Positions 54,500 to 64,000 of a stretch of 64,000 bases of DNA are shown piece after piece (position 1 is the stretch's first letter; every line of letters begins with the position of its first letter). Position numbers and translations under genes: made by a program. Source of the stretch: Entomobacter blattae (GTDB lineage Bacteria; Pseudomonadota; Alphaproteobacteria; Acetobacterales; Acetobacteraceae); the NCBI RefSeq assembly GCF_014672835.1, contig NZ_CP060244.1, positions 2,349,001 to 2,413,000 of the forward strand. The letters are read 5' to 3'. Under the pieces are notes generated by a model, which saw nothing but the letters and a program-made list of their open reading frames with translations, ran no database searches and was not told the origin of the DNA.

Positions 54500-54985
54500 T
54501 TAATTTTCTTTAACAACAGACAGTTTTATAATCCGGTCTGGATTATCGACAACCCCACTACTGCCTTTTCCTCTCTTGATCGTATCAATATGCTCCATGC
54601 CCTTTATAACCTGCCCAACAATTGTATATTCCCCATTCAGATGAGGAGCAGGCTCAAACATAATAAAAAACTGGCTATTGGCACTATCAGGGTTCATGCT
54701 GCGGGCCATACCCACTGTCCCTCTTTCAAACTTGGCTGTTTTACTAAATTCAGCCTTCAAGTCTGCTAGCTCACTCCCCCCTGTACCAGTACCTGTTGGG
54801 TCTCCCCCTTGGGCCATAAACCCTTCAATAACTCTATGAAAGGGTGTATTGTCATAAAACCCTTGCTCGGAAAGAACCTGAAGCCTTTCAGCTGCTAAAG
54901 GAGCCAGATCTGGGCGCAGCTGAATAACAACCTTTCCTGTAGAAAGGGTCATTTCCAACAAGGGAAATTCGTGTATCTCATTCAT
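54500..54985 (-). CDS. ppiB: Peptidyl-prolyl cis-trans isomerase, cyclophilin type
   Basis: A 161-residue cytoplasmic cyclophilin: FYDNTPFHRVIEGFMAQGGD, GMARSMNPDSANSQFFIMFE and LNGEYTIVGQVIKGMEHID hold the active site (FHRV, MAQGGD, SQFFI). No signal peptide. It helps protein folding at proline bonds. Next to coaD and gyrA, as in many acetic acid bacteria. Confidence 0.95.
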   Translation of the reverse strand: MNEIHEFPLLEMTLSTGKVVIQLRPDLAPLAAERLQVLSEQGFYDNTPFHRVIEGFMAQGGDPTGTGTGGSELADLKAEFSKTAKFERGTVGMARSMNPDSANSQFFIMFEPAPHLNGEYTIVGQVIKGMEHIDTIKRGKGSSGVVDNPDRIIKLSVVKEN

Positions 54986-55091
54986 AAAAAAACCTTTTGT
55001 TAAACATTCACCTCTTTTTATTAAGAGGATATTATTGAAAAATCAAAACCAATAGCATTTTTTGTTCTTTTGGCTCTCTTAAGGGGGCCTC

Positions 55092-55643
55092 TTAGGGTTC
55101 TGAACCTTTATCTAAGGCCTCATATATTCGTTTATAGGTAAACTCAGGAACCATTCCCGCAATATCTCCTTTCAACGCCGCAACCTCTTTGACCAGGCGC
55201 GACGAAATATGACGATGCTCCTGCGCAGCAAATAAATAGACTGTTTCAATATCGGGCGCCATCCACTGATTCATGCCAAACATCTGATCTTCATAATCGA
55301 AATCACTATGCCCTCTTAAGCCACGAAAAATAATATGAGCATCATGTTCACGGGCACAATCCACCAAAAGGTTCCCAAATCCTATCACTTCAACGGGTGT
55401 TTTGGTAATGGCCATAACATCTGCAAGCTCATGGCGAATACATTCCATTCGAGTATGAAGAGAAAGAAGGGGGCGTTTTTGGGTATTGCTGGCTACCCCA
55501 ACATAAAGGTGATCAACCAAACGTGCTGCCCTAACAATAATATTGATATGCCCATTGGTTACTGGGTCGAAAGTTCCTGGATAAAACCCACGGATAAACC
55601 GCCTTGTTGACGGGGCTGGCTGGTCTGCATCTTTATTCATCAT
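55092..55643 (-). CDS. coaD: Pantetheine-phosphate adenylyltransferase
   Basis: A 183-residue nucleotidyltransferase with GFYPGTFDPVTNGHINIIVR (GTFDPxTxGH) and the distal motif HISSRLVKEVAALKGDIAGM. It makes dephospho-CoA from 4'-phosphopantetheine and ATP, the fourth step of CoA synthesis. Lies three bases after gyrA, so probably co-transcribed. Confidence 0.96.
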   Translation of the reverse strand: MMNKDADQPAPSTRRFIRGFYPGTFDPVTNGHINIIVRAARLVDHLYVGVASNTQKRPLLSLHTRMECIRHELADVMAITKTPVEVIGFGNLLVDCAREHDAHIIFRGLRGHSDFDYEDQMFGMNQWMAPDIETVYLFAAQEHRHISSRLVKEVAALKGDIAGMVPEFTYKRIYEALDKGSEP

Positions 55644-55646
55644 ATT

Positions 55647-58475
55647 TTATTCTTCCGAACCATCGTCTGAAACATCGTCTGAAACATCGTTTGAGAGGGG
55701 ATCACTATCGTCATCTGTAATAGGGTCTTCATCATCTCCCCCATCGTCCATTACAGAGAAAACACTTGTAACATGTTCTTCTTCATCTAACCGAAACAAG
55801 GTTACCCCCATCCCTTGCCGAGCGGTGACCCTGATCTGATCGACTGGAACACGAATTAAGCGCCCAGCATCTGTCACCAGCATAATATCGGTTCCAGCCA
55901 GAACGGGGAAAGTCGCTACAACGGTTTTTCCAGTCCGGGGGCTTAGCGTCATATTGGCAATGCCAATTCCGCCGCGCCCACTGACCCGATATTCGTAAGC
56001 GGAAGACCGCCTACCAAACCCACCATCAGTGACTGTCAGAAGAATTTCCTCATTGTCTCGCATTTCAGCAAAACGCTCAGGCGAGAGCTCATTCTCTTTG
56101 AACGCCTCATTGTCTTCATCTGACATATCTGAATCCTCTGGGGCATCATTCTCTGGCTCATCACCCGTATCCTGCCGCAAAAGGGCTCTTGCCATTTTAA
56201 GGTAGACAGCACGTTCAGAAACATCAGCATCCACGTGATTAAGGATACATAAGCTTATCACCTCGTCATCTGGAGCCAGGCGTATTCCCCGAACCCCTGT
56301 ACTACCGCGGCCAGAGAAAACGCGCAAAGTCTCATCAGTAATCTGGAAACGAATACTCCGGGCCTTACGCGTTGCCAAAAATACATCCTGTCCTTCACGA
56401 CAAGTGGCAACACCGATAAGGCGATCCTGCTCATCCAGTTTCATGGCGATAAGGCCTGAAGAACGAACATTCCTAAAATCACTCAAGCGGTTACGCCTTA
56501 CATTTCCACTGGCCGTAGCAAACACCAAATGCAGATTTTCCCATAATGCCTCATCCTGGGGCAAGGGCAGTACTGTGGTAATCCCATCCTCGCCCAAGTC
56601 GGGTAAAAGGTTTATTAACGCGCGTCCACGTGAGGTTGGGCTGGCTTCTGGAAGCCTCCATACCTTCTCTCGATAAGCCTTCCCCCCAGAGGAGAAAAAC
56701 AGAACCCACTGATGGGTATGGGCATTAAAGGAGCGCGTAACGATATCGTCCCCCCTTCTTCCTGCAGCTTTCCTTCCTCTCCCGCCTCGATTCTGAGAAC
56801 GGAAAACATCTAACGGGGTGCGTTTAATAAAGCCATCACGCGTGATGGTCACCACCATCTGCCCTGGCTCTATTAAACTTTCATCAGTCTGATCTCCCTC
56901 ATAATCCACAATTTCGGTTGCACGAGGGGTGGCAATCTCAGCCCGTACGGCCAAAAGTTCTTCCTGCATCACCTCTATACGACGGATCCGACTGGAAATA
57001 ATCAACAACAGGGCATCAATCTTTTCAGCCACTTCCTGAAGTTCCTGCTGGATCTTGCTGCGTTCCAGGCCCGTAATACGCTGAAGGCGTAACTCCAATA
57101 TACCCCGGGCCTGGGCCTCTGTAAGATGTACTTGACCATCTTGAACAATATTTCCCTCATCATCAATAAGAGAAAGTAATGGTTCTATATCCTTTGCAGG
57201 CCATGCCCGCTCCATTAAGGCATTACGAGCCTGAACCGTATCAGAAGAGGAGCGGATGAGAGCGATCACGTCATCAATATTGGATACGGCAATAACCAGC
57301 CCCACCAGCAAATGCCCCCTTACTCGAGCCTTGCCCAGGTCAAACCTTGCCCTACGCAAGATAACCTCTTCGCGAAAGGTAATAAATGCCTGAAGTGCAT
57401 CTTTCAGCCCCATCAGGCGAGGTCGTCCATTATCCAGTGCCAGCATATTAACCCCAAAGGAGGTTTGCAGCTGGGTGTAACGATATAGATGGTTTAAGAC
57501 AACATCGGGTGTGGCATCGCGTTTAACCTCTATCACCACCCGCATTCCTGAACGATCACTTTCATCGCGGATATCTGAAATGCCTTCCAGCTGCTTACTA
57601 CGCACCAGATCTGCAATACGTTCAAGCATGGTAGCCTTGTTAACCTGATAGGGGATTTCCGTAATCACAATGGCGTTTCTATCCTTGCGGATTTCTTCAA
57701 CTGAGGCTTTCCCGCGCACCAGAACAGAGCCACGGCCCGTCTCAAAACCGCTTCTAATCCCTGAGCGTCCCAGAATGATCCCACCTGTTGGAAAATCAGG
57801 GCCTGGTACAATCTTCATGAGCTCTGCCAAATCCAAGTCCGGGTTTGTAAGCAATGCCAGAGCCGCGTCAATAATTTCACCAGGGTTATGAGGGGGGATA
57901 TTTGTCGCCATCCCCACGGCTATTCCTGAAGTACCGTTAACCAGTAAGTTCGGGTAAGCGGCCGGCAGAACAACCGGCTCTTCCTCACTTTCATCATAGT
58001 TGGGCTGGAAGTCCACCGTATCACGGTCAATATCATTCAGCAGAAAAGTCGCAGCCTTGGCCAAGCGGGCTTCTGTATAACGCATGGCCGCCGGAGAATC
58101 CCCATCAACCGAGCCAAAGTTGCCTTGCCCATCAATAAGCTTTACCCGCATTGACCAAGGCTGTGCCATCCGCACCATCGCCTCGTAAATGGAAGAATCA
58201 CCATGCGGGTGGTATTTACCCATAACATCCCCCACCGCACGAGCTGATTTACGATAGGGTTTATCGGGCGTAAAGCCGCTTTCCTGCATGGAATACAAAA
58301 TACGCCTATGAACAGGCTTAAGACCATCGCGCACGTCAGGCAGAGCCCTGCTGACAATAACCGACATGGCATAAGCCAAATAAGAAGACTGCATCTCCTG
58401 TACAATATTAACAGGCTGTATGTTTTGAGAAGGCTCTTCGGGAGGTGGGTTTTGGGTGTTAACTGTATCGTTCAA
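55647..58475 (-). CDS. gyrA: DNA gyrase subunit A
   Basis: A 942-residue Gyr[21 protein letters not shown] at the start, [20 protein letters not shown] and the catalytic Tyr in [12 protein letters not shown]; the quinolone-pocket residues Ser and Glu are both present in the motif HGDSSIYE (D-S-S-I-Y-E). The C-terminal pinwheel contains the GyrA box ([12 protein letters not shown]) and an acidic tail with repeats of [11 protein letters not shown]. An acidic insertion ([13 protein letters not shown]) sits in the C-terminal domain. Confidence 0.98.
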   Translation of the reverse strand: MNDTVNTQNPPPEEPSQNIQPVNIVQEMQSSYLAYAMSVIVSRALPDVRDGLKPVHRRILYSMQESGFTPDKPYRKSARAVGDVMGKYHPHGDSSIYEAMVRMAQPWSMRVKLIDGQGNFGSVDGDSPAAMRYTEARLAKAATFLLNDIDRDTVDFQPNYDESEEEPVVLPAAYPNLLVNGTSGIAVGMATNIPPHNPGEIIDAALALLTNPDLDLAELMKIVPGPDFPTGGIILGRSGIRSGFETGRGSVLVRGKASVEEIRKDRNAIVITEIPYQVNKATMLERIADLVRSKQLEGISDIRDESDRSGMRVVIEVKRDATPDVVLNHLYRYTQLQTSFGVNMLALDNGRPRLMGLKDALQAFITFREEVILRRARFDLGKARVRGHLLVGLVIAVSNIDDVIALIRSSSDTVQARNALMERAWPAKDIEPLLSLIDDEGNIVQDGQVHLTEAQARGILELRLQRITGLERSKIQQELQEVAEKIDALLLIISSRIRRIEVMQEELLAVRAEIATPRATEIVDYEGDQTDESLIEPGQMVVTITRDGFIKRTPLDVFRSQNRGGRGRKAAGRRGDDIVTRSFNAHTHQWVLFFSSGGKAYREKVWRLPEASPTSRGRALINLLPDLGEDGITTVLPLPQDEALWENLHLVFATASGNVRRNRLSDFRNVRSSGLIAMKLDEQDRLIGVATCREGQDVFLATRKARSIRFQITDETLRVFSGRGSTGVRGIRLAPDDEVISLCILNHVDADVSERAVYLKMARALLRQDTGDEPENDAPEDSDMSDEDNEAFKENELSPERFAEMRDNEEILLTVTDGGFGRRSSAYEYRVSGRGGIGIANMTLSPRTGKTVVATFPVLAGTDIMLVTDAGRLIRVPVDQIRVTARQGMGVTLFRLDEEEHVTSVFSVMDDGGDDEDPITDDDSDPLSNDVSDDVSDDGSEE

Positions 58476-58720
58476 GATTTTTCCAACACGTTGTGAATAA
58501 AACTGAGCAGAAAGAATAATTTCTGGGCATGTTCAAAGAGTGAGCATATTCAAGGAGTAAGCCTTAGCCAGATCTGCAGGAGGAGAGGACTATTTATTCC
58601 CTATCACAGTCAGCCACTTTACAACAGGTGCGCTGGCTATTCTAGCCCGTTTACCAGAAGAACTCACCATAAAGGCCCAAACAAAATAGAGACCAGCATT
58701 CCCTGTTAAACTCTCTGGGA

Positions 58721-59215
58721 TTAAAAGGGGATCTCATCGTCAAGATCCTGTCCCCCCATGGGAGCTGGCTCCCAGCCAGAACCACCCTGGTTCCGCGTTG
58801 ATGAAGAACTTTCAATCTGGCGGGGAGGATTATAACCCTCCTCCATATCGGCCTCCCCTCCTCGTTGGCTATCAATAAGAACCAGCTCGCCACGGAAACG
58901 ATCGATAATGATCTCAGTAGTATAACGCTCTACCCCGCTTTGGTCTGCCCATTTCCTGGTCTGTAAGCTACCTTCTATATAAACCTTGCGCCCTTTTTTA
59001 AGATATTTCTCAGCGACATCGCCTAGACGTTCATTAAAAATAACAACCTTGTGCCACTCTGTGCGCTCCCTGCGCTCGCCCGATGAACGATCATTCCAAG
59101 TATCGCTGGTGGCCACAGAAAAGGTCACAATCCTTGCGCCACTCTGACCTGTTCTTACCTCTGGGTCTCGCCCCAGGTTCCCTACCAGAATTACCTTGTT
59201 CACACTACCGGCCAT
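58721..59215 (-). CDS. ssb: Single-stranded DNA-binding protein
   Basis: A 164-residue SSB: OB fold starting MAGSVNKVILVGNLGRDPEV with ATSDTWNDRSSGERRERTEW, HKVVIFNERLGDVAEKYLKK, then a Gly/Ser-rich linker and the acidic tip MGGQDLDDEIPF for partner binding. Divergent from uvrA across 224 bases, a common arrangement. Confidence 0.97.
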   Translation of the reverse strand: MAGSVNKVILVGNLGRDPEVRTGQSGARIVTFSVATSDTWNDRSSGERRERTEWHKVVIFNERLGDVAEKYLKKGRKVYIEGSLQTRKWADQSGVERYTTEIIIDRFRGELVLIDSQRGGEADMEEGYNPPRQIESSSSTRNQGGSGWEPAPMGGQDLDDEIPF

Positions 59216-59439
59216 TGTGCTTCCTATCTTAATTTTAATCTTACCATCATAACTTCAATAAGGCAGTTATTCTGCCAGAAATATCCCCTCCTGAACAGAC
59301 CTTCAAGGAGAGTTAATAACCTTTACCTACTCTAGCCCCCTAAAAAGGGCCCGTTCAAAACAGGGGCTTAGAAAATGATCTTTCACAATCACATATTAAT
59401 CGTTGATTCTTGTAGGATTTACCACCATATTCAACGGCC
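59216..59439. promoter_or_regulatory. ssb-uvrA divergent promoter region
   Basis: Carries both promoters. I looked for a LexA box of the alphaproteobacterial type (GTTC-N7-GTTC or GAAC-N7-GAAC); only half sites (GTTC near 59352, GAAC near 59294) were seen. Confidence 0.3.
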
Positions 59440-62304
59440 ATGGGACAAGAATCTTCTTACAGCAAAACGCTACGTATTCGTGGGGCCAGAACCCATAACC
59501 TCAAGAACATCAATGTTGATATTCCCCGCAATGCCCTAACCGTTATTACTGGGCTTTCAGGCTCTGGGAAATCTTCCTTGGCGTTTGATACCATTTATGC
59601 TGAAGGCCAACGGCGCTATGTGGAAAGTCTCTCCGCTTATGCTCGCCAGTTTCTGGAGCTGATGGGCAAGCCAGATGTGGACTTAATTGAGGGGCTTTCC
59701 CCCGCTATCTCCATTGAGCAGAAGACCACGTCACGCAATCCACGCTCTACGGTTGGCACCATTACCGAGATTTACGATTATATGCGCCTGTTATGGGCGC
59801 GGGTAGGTACCCCCTATTCCCCTGCGACAGGCCTGCCCATTGAGGCCCAAACCGTTAGCCAAATGGTTGACAGGATTATGGCCCTTCCCGACAATAGCCG
59901 GGTGATGATCCTAGCCCCCATCATCCGCGATCGAAAAGGAGAATATCGTAAGGAGCTGGCAGAACTCCAACGCAAGGGTTTTACCCGGGTTAAAATTGAT
60001 AATACCCTTTACGCTATAGAAGAGGCCCCAAACCTTAACCGCAAGCTGCGCCATACTGTTGAAGCTGTTATTGATAGGCTTGTTATTAAACCTGGCATCG
60101 AAACACGCGTAGCTGATAGTATAGAAACCGCTCTTTCTCTTACCAATGGCATTGTCTATGTTGAAGAAGTTCCCCGTGAGGGAGAAGAGGCCGTTTTTGA
60201 GCGTATTGTTTTCTCAGCCCATTTTTCCTGTCCTGTCAGTGGCTTTACGTTAGAAGAAATAGAACCCCGGCTTTTCTCTTTCAATGCCCCACAAGGGGCA
60301 TGTCCTGAATGTGATGGGTTGGGGGTAGAGTATTTTTTTGACCCCACCCTAATTGTGCCTGATATAACACGCACCCTTGCCCAAGGCGCTATTGCTCCTT
60401 GGAAAGACCAAAACCCCCTTTACCTACAAACCCTATCCAGTATCGTCCGCCATTATGGCACAGACATGCAGACCCCTTGGGAGAAACTGCCTGAGGAGGC
60501 ACGTAAGACCATTCTTTTCGGCAATAATGAGGAGATTGATTTTACCTATAATGATGACGGGAAAAATTATACCGTTCGAAAGAAATTCGATGGCGTGGTG
60601 ACTACTCTCAGCAAACGGCTTAAGCAGACAGAGAGCGCATGGGTGAAAGATGAGCTTTCCCACTATCAGGCAGAAAAGCCCTGTCATGTCTGTCAGGGAG
60701 CCCGTCTAAAACCAGAGGCATTAAGCGTAAAAATAGCTGGCAAGACGATTGCTGAGGCCACAAATCTTTCCATTCAGGATTCACACGAATGGTTTGCAAA
60801 CGTAGAAGCCACCCTGAGCCCGCAAAAGGCTGAAATCGCTCAACGTATCTTGCGGGAAATCCTTGAACGCCTGCAATTTCTCAACAATGTTGGGCTGAAT
60901 TACCTTACCTTATCACGCGGGTCTGCGACCCTTTCAGGGGGGGAAAGCCAGCGTATACGCCTTGCCAGCCAGATAGGCTCTGGCTTGACTGGTGTGTTAT
61001 ATGTTCTTGACGAACCCTCTATTGGCCTGCACCAACGTGACAACGATAGATTGCTTGCCACGTTAGAAAGACTAAAAAAACTTGATAACACCCTTATTGT
61101 GGTAGAACACGATGAAGAGGCTATCCGCAGCGCAGATTACCTGGTGGATATGGGCCCAGGAGCCGGCATTAATGGGGGCACTGTCGTCGCTCATGGAACC
61201 CCTGAAGAGGTTGCACAAAACCCAGCCAGTATAACAGGGGCCTATCTTTCTGGAAAAAAACGTATTGAGATCCCCGCCAAACGTCGGCCAATCAACAAAA
61301 AAAACATGCTTACCCTTACGGGTGCCAGGGGCAATAACCTTAAAAACATCACTGCTCGCTTCCCGTTAGGCACCTTTACTTGTGTAACAGGTGTTTCAGG
61401 AAGCGGTAAATCAACCCTTGTTATTGATACCCTCTATAAAGCCCTTTCCCGCCAGTTCATGGGTGCTAACCAAACCCCTGCTCCCTATGATGGCATTAAG
61501 GGATTAGACAAACTGGATAAGATTATTGATATCGACCAATCCCCCATTGGCCGTACCCCCCGCTCTAACCCTGCAACCTATACAGATCTGTTTACCCCTA
61601 TCCGCAACTGGTTTGCTGAACTGCCAGAAAGTAAGGCCCGAGGCTATAAGGCCGGTCGTTTTTCCTTTAATGTTAAAGGGGGCCGATGTGAATCTTGCCA
61701 AGGGGATGGCGTATTAAAAATTGAAATGCACTTCCTGCCTGATGTTTATGTGACCTGCGATACCTGCAAGGGACAACGCTATAATCGTGAAACCCTTGAA
61801 ATTCGTTTTAAGGGCAAATCCATCGCTGATGTTTTGGCCATGACTATTGATGAGGCTGTTCCCATCTTTTCAGCTGTGCCCCGTATTCGTGATAGGCTAG
61901 AGATTCTCCAAAAAGTAGGCCTAGGCTATATTACTCTTGGCCAGCAAGCCACCACCCTTTCCGGCGGTGAAGCCCAGCGTATTAAGCTTTCTAAGGAGTT
62001 GGCCAGAAAAGCAACTGGAAGAACCGTTTATATTCTCGACGAACCCACTACAGGCCTCCATAGTGAGGACGTCAAACATCTTCTCGAGGTTCTTCACGCC
62101 CTAGTTGACCAGGGAAATACCATTATTGTCATTGAACACAACCTGGATGTGATTAAAACGGCTGATTGGATTTTAGATATTGGCCCCGAAGGAGGAAATG
62201 CGGGAGGAGAAATTGTTGCTGAAGGCACTCCTGAAATAATTGCCACCCATAGCCAAAGCTATACGGGCCAGTTCCTTAAACCCATATTGGCAAGAGGGTA
62301 TTAG
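59440..62304 (+). CDS. uvrA: Excinuclease ABC subunit A
   Basis: A 954-residue UvrA. Two ABC modules: Walker [20 protein letters not shown] and [20 protein letters not shown], signatures [14 protein letters not shown] and [14 protein letters not shown], Walker [12 protein letters not shown] and [11 protein letters not shown]. Zinc modules [24 protein letters not shown] and [24 protein letters not shown], plus the middle CHVCQGARL. It senses DNA lesions with UvrB. Confidence 0.98.
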   Translation: MGQESSYSKTLRIRGARTHNLKNINVDIPRNALTVITGLSGSGKSSLAFDTIYAEGQRRYVESLSAYARQFLELMGKPDVDLIEGLSPAISIEQKTTSRNPRSTVGTITEIYDYMRLLWARVGTPYSPATGLPIEAQTVSQMVDRIMALPDNSRVMILAPIIRDRKGEYRKELAELQRKGFTRVKIDNTLYAIEEAPNLNRKLRHTVEAVIDRLVIKPGIETRVADSIETALSLTNGIVYVEEVPREGEEAVFERIVFSAHFSCPVSGFTLEEIEPRLFSFNAPQGACPECDGLGVEYFFDPTLIVPDITRTLAQGAIAPWKDQNPLYLQTLSSIVRHYGTDMQTPWEKLPEEARKTILFGNNEEIDFTYNDDGKNYTVRKKFDGVVTTLSKRLKQTESAWVKDELSHYQAEKPCHVCQGARLKPEALSVKIAGKTIAEATNLSIQDSHEWFANVEATLSPQKAEIAQRILREILERLQFLNNVGLNYLTLSRGSATLSGGESQRIRLASQIGSGLTGVLYVLDEPSIGLHQRDNDRLLATLERLKKLDNTLIVVEHDEEAIRSADYLVDMGPGAGINGGTVVAHGTPEEVAQNPASITGAYLSGKKRIEIPAKRRPINKKNMLTLTGARGNNLKNITARFPLGTFTCVTGVSGSGKSTLVIDTLYKALSRQFMGANQTPAPYDGIKGLDKLDKIIDIDQSPIGRTPRSNPATYTDLFTPIRNWFAELPESKARGYKAGRFSFNVKGGRCESCQGDGVLKIEMHFLPDVYVTCDTCKGQRYNRETLEIRFKGKSIADVLAMTIDEAVPIFSAVPRIRDRLEILQKVGLGYITLGQQATTLSGGEAQRIKLSKELARKATGRTVYILDEPTTGLHSEDVKHLLEVLHALVDQGNTIIVIEHNLDVIKTADWILDIGPEGGNAGGEIVAEGTPEIIATHSQSYTGQFLKPILARGY

Positions 62305-62516
62305 CAAGTAATCCCTTAAAACCAAAAAGCACACCTTATAAGACGTTTTATTATAAAATGTTTTAATGGTATAGGCCGTTCTTGTTATGTAAAAAGACCT
62401 TTTTATGTAAAGCAACCTTTTCTTTCTTCTCCCAGTGCCTTCCCCTGGTTGTGCTCTTGTCCCCTTTTTTATAGACCCCATATGAATGGTTATAACATTT
62501 GCTGGAGGGTCACATC

Positions 62517-63383
62517 ATGGATGCTTTTGAAACAATAGGCTTTATCGGCTACGGTGCCATGGCCTCTCGCATGGGGGCTAACCTTAAAAAAGCGGGGTAT
62601 TCCATTGTGGCCTACACACCTTCTGGCAAGGGAGGAACAGATACCACTATTCCATTTTTCTCCAGCCCCAAAGCGGTAGCGGAAAAAACAAACTGTGTTA
62701 TTATTTGTGTTCCTAAGGATTGCGATCTGGCAACTTCCACCTATGGACCAGAAGGCGTTTTTGCCGGACTAAAAAAGGGTAGCTTGGTGATTAACACCAG
62801 TACCGTTTCCCCAGAAGCATCGGAAACCCTTTACCATTACGGTAAAGACCGTGGGATTGATGTTTTAGATGCTCCTGTTTCAGGCAGTACGCCAGAGGCA
62901 GAAGCAGCACAGTTAATTATTCTGGCTGGTGGTGAAAACCAGGCTTTTGAAAAAGCCCAACCTATTTTTAACCACATTGGACGCATTGCTCTTCATGCAG
63001 GCCCTGCCGGACATGGTGCACGGTTGAAACTGGTGGTTAATGGTATAATGGGGGCAACCCTTGCGGTTATCGCAGAGGGCGTAGCCTATGGTGAAGCCTC
63101 CGGTATTGAAAGGGATACGCTCTATCATGCCCTCTCAGAGCTTGCTGTGATTTCCCCCCATCACAAACGTAAACTTGGTCTCGCACAGAAAAAAGACTTT
63201 TCTCCCACATTTCCTGGCTCATTAATGCTTAAAGATATGGGCCTTCTGATGAATGCAGCCCTCGCCGTTAAGGCAGCCCTCCCCACTATGGCAGTAGCAA
63301 CACAACAACTGACCCGTTCAACCAAAGCTTATCCCACACAAGATTATTCTGCCCTTTTAGGGCTTGTGGAAAAAGAAGAATAA
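62517..63383 (+). CDS. NAD(P)-dependent beta-hydroxyacid dehydrogenase family protein
   Basis: 288 residues from ATG 62517 (GGAGGG eight bases ahead; the ATG at 62499 lacks one). N-terminal Rossmann motif IGFIGYGAMASRMGANL, substrate motif VLDAPVSGSTPEAEA, and GHGARLKLVVNGIMGA with the catalytic Lys in KLVVN. It belongs to the 3-hydroxyisobutyrate/tartronate semialdehyde reductase family; the substrate cannot be told. Confidence 0.87.
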   Translation: MDAFETIGFIGYGAMASRMGANLKKAGYSIVAYTPSGKGGTDTTIPFFSSPKAVAEKTNCVIICVPKDCDLATSTYGPEGVFAGLKKGSLVINTSTVSPEASETLYHYGKDRGIDVLDAPVSGSTPEAEAAQLIILAGGENQAFEKAQPIFNHIGRIALHAGPAGHGARLKLVVNGIMGATLAVIAEGVAYGEASGIERDTLYHALSELAVISPHHKRKLGLAQKKDFSPTFPGSLMLKDMGLLMNAALAVKAALPTMAVATQQLTRSTKAYPTQDYSALLGLVEKEE

Positions 63384-63670
63384 AAAACAAGCCCTATAAG
63401 ACGGTGCTCTGTGGGTTAAGGGGGCCATTTTCTTTATCTCTCTTACATTCTCTATCCTATTTAATCATTCTCTGTCCTATTTAACCTATTGAATTTTCTA
63501 CCCTCAAAGCCTCTCGCTAATCTTCAGCTCTGCAATAAATAGTCTTTTGAGCCAAAGTTTTAACAGGCTTCTGGCCTGCAATCAGCATTATTTCTTCATA
63601 GGCGGAGTCCAGTTCTTCTAATCCCTACCCGCTTTACCTACACTTCTCGCTTTGCCTACACTTCTAGTAA
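63384..63670. other. Intergenic stretch
   Basis: No gene or strong structure seen in about 290 bases; a 22-base near repeat (TTCTATCCTATTTAATCATT / TTCTGTCCTATTTAACCTAT) lies around 63450-63490. Confidence 0.3.
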
Positions 63671-63840
63671 GAATACTCTTTTTGGAAGCGTCGTAGAATT
63701 AAGGTTTTTTCTCCTCTTCTTCGACGTATTCTGCTTGTTAATATTATCCCTCTTGCTGTTTTAGTTGTTACCCTGCTTTATCTTAACCAATTTCAAAGCA
63801 GCCTGATTACCGCAGAAGTTACAGCTTTAAGGGAGCAGGC
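63671..63840 (+). pseudogene. N-terminal fragment of a ChvG-like sensor kinase
   Basis: The frame reads FSPLLRRILLVNIIPLAVLV then VTLLYLNQFQSSLITAEVTA and LREQA, the first membrane segment and start of the periplasmic sensing domain of ChvG/ExoS kinases. There is no start codon between the upstream stop and this segment, and from about 63840 the reading frame no longer resembles the family, so the gene looks broken. The rest, if any, is beyond the window. Confidence 0.5.
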
Positions 63841-64000
63841 CTCAAGAATTCCTCCCTCCACGATACCCCTTCTCTCGCTGCCCACATGTAGGCAGTCTAT
63901 AAGCAGCTTAAGGGTTTTTGCTCACATAGGCTGCAAGAACCGCCAGCCAATCTCCTACATTCCGTCTTTTTTGCCAACCTCCACTTCTCTTCCCCCTCTG

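Noticed and set aside
59216-59439. LexA box between ssb and uvrA
   Set aside because: Only single GTTC/GAAC half sites at wrong spacing were found.

Overview
The window reads as the chromosome of an alphaproteobacterium, most likely an acetic acid bacterium (Acetobacteraceae) of moderate to low GC and possibly insect-associated. This rests on gene content and protein style (OprB porin, ChvG-like kinase fragment, GyrA/CoaD/PpiB order). No 16S gene is present and no search was run, so the genus is open.

Layout. 1-6.9 kb: the tail half of a contractile-tail prophage, read right to left: head-tail connectors, neck protein, sheath, tube, tail chaperones with a likely -1 frameshift, and tape measure. 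A P22 immI-like regulatory cassette (Mnt-like / Arc-like / antirepressor) sits inside the tail genes, and the upstream head genes are reduced to a remnant. 7.4-10.2 kb: an exported amidase and a TSUP permease. 10.4-20.5 kb: a complete type I-E CRISPR-Cas locus (cas3, cas8e, cse2, cas7, cas5, cas6e, cas1, cas2), a 7-repeat array whose leader-proximal repeats carry a changed crRNA handle, and a small Cas2/VapD-like protein beyond the array. 20.5-25.4 kb: a gene graveyard with pseudogenes, long hairpins and a decayed second CRISPR array. 25.5-45.6 kb: a purine catabolic island: xdhABC, a flavoprotein that may be the urate hydroxylase, an AtzG/AtzE-like pair, allantoate amidohydrolase, ureidoglycine aminotransferase, PuuE allantoinase, a fused OHCU decarboxylase-HIU hydrolase, a BMP-type ABC importer, an OprB-like porin and a LysR regulator.

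46-49.9 kb: an AT-rich GH3 glycosidase and 1.3 kb of AT-rich noncoding DNA. 49.8-54.4 kb: decayed phage genes mixed with two exported-protein genes, bounded on the right by tRNA-Lys and on the left by an imperfect copy of its 3' flank (candidate att sites). 54.5-63.4 kb: housekeeping genes ppiB, coaD, gyrA, ssb, uvrA and a 3-hydroxyisobutyrate-dehydrogenase-like gene, followed by a broken ChvG-like kinase.

How the parts work together: the purine island encodes outer-membrane entry, inner-membrane import, hypoxanthine/xanthine to urate (Xdh), urate to HIU (candidate flavoprotein), HIU to allantoin (fused UraH-UraD), allantoin to allantoate (PuuE), allantoate to ureidoglycine (HpxK-like), transamination (HpxJ-like) and a last amidase step. 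That is a nitrogen-salvage route. No classical uricase was seen.
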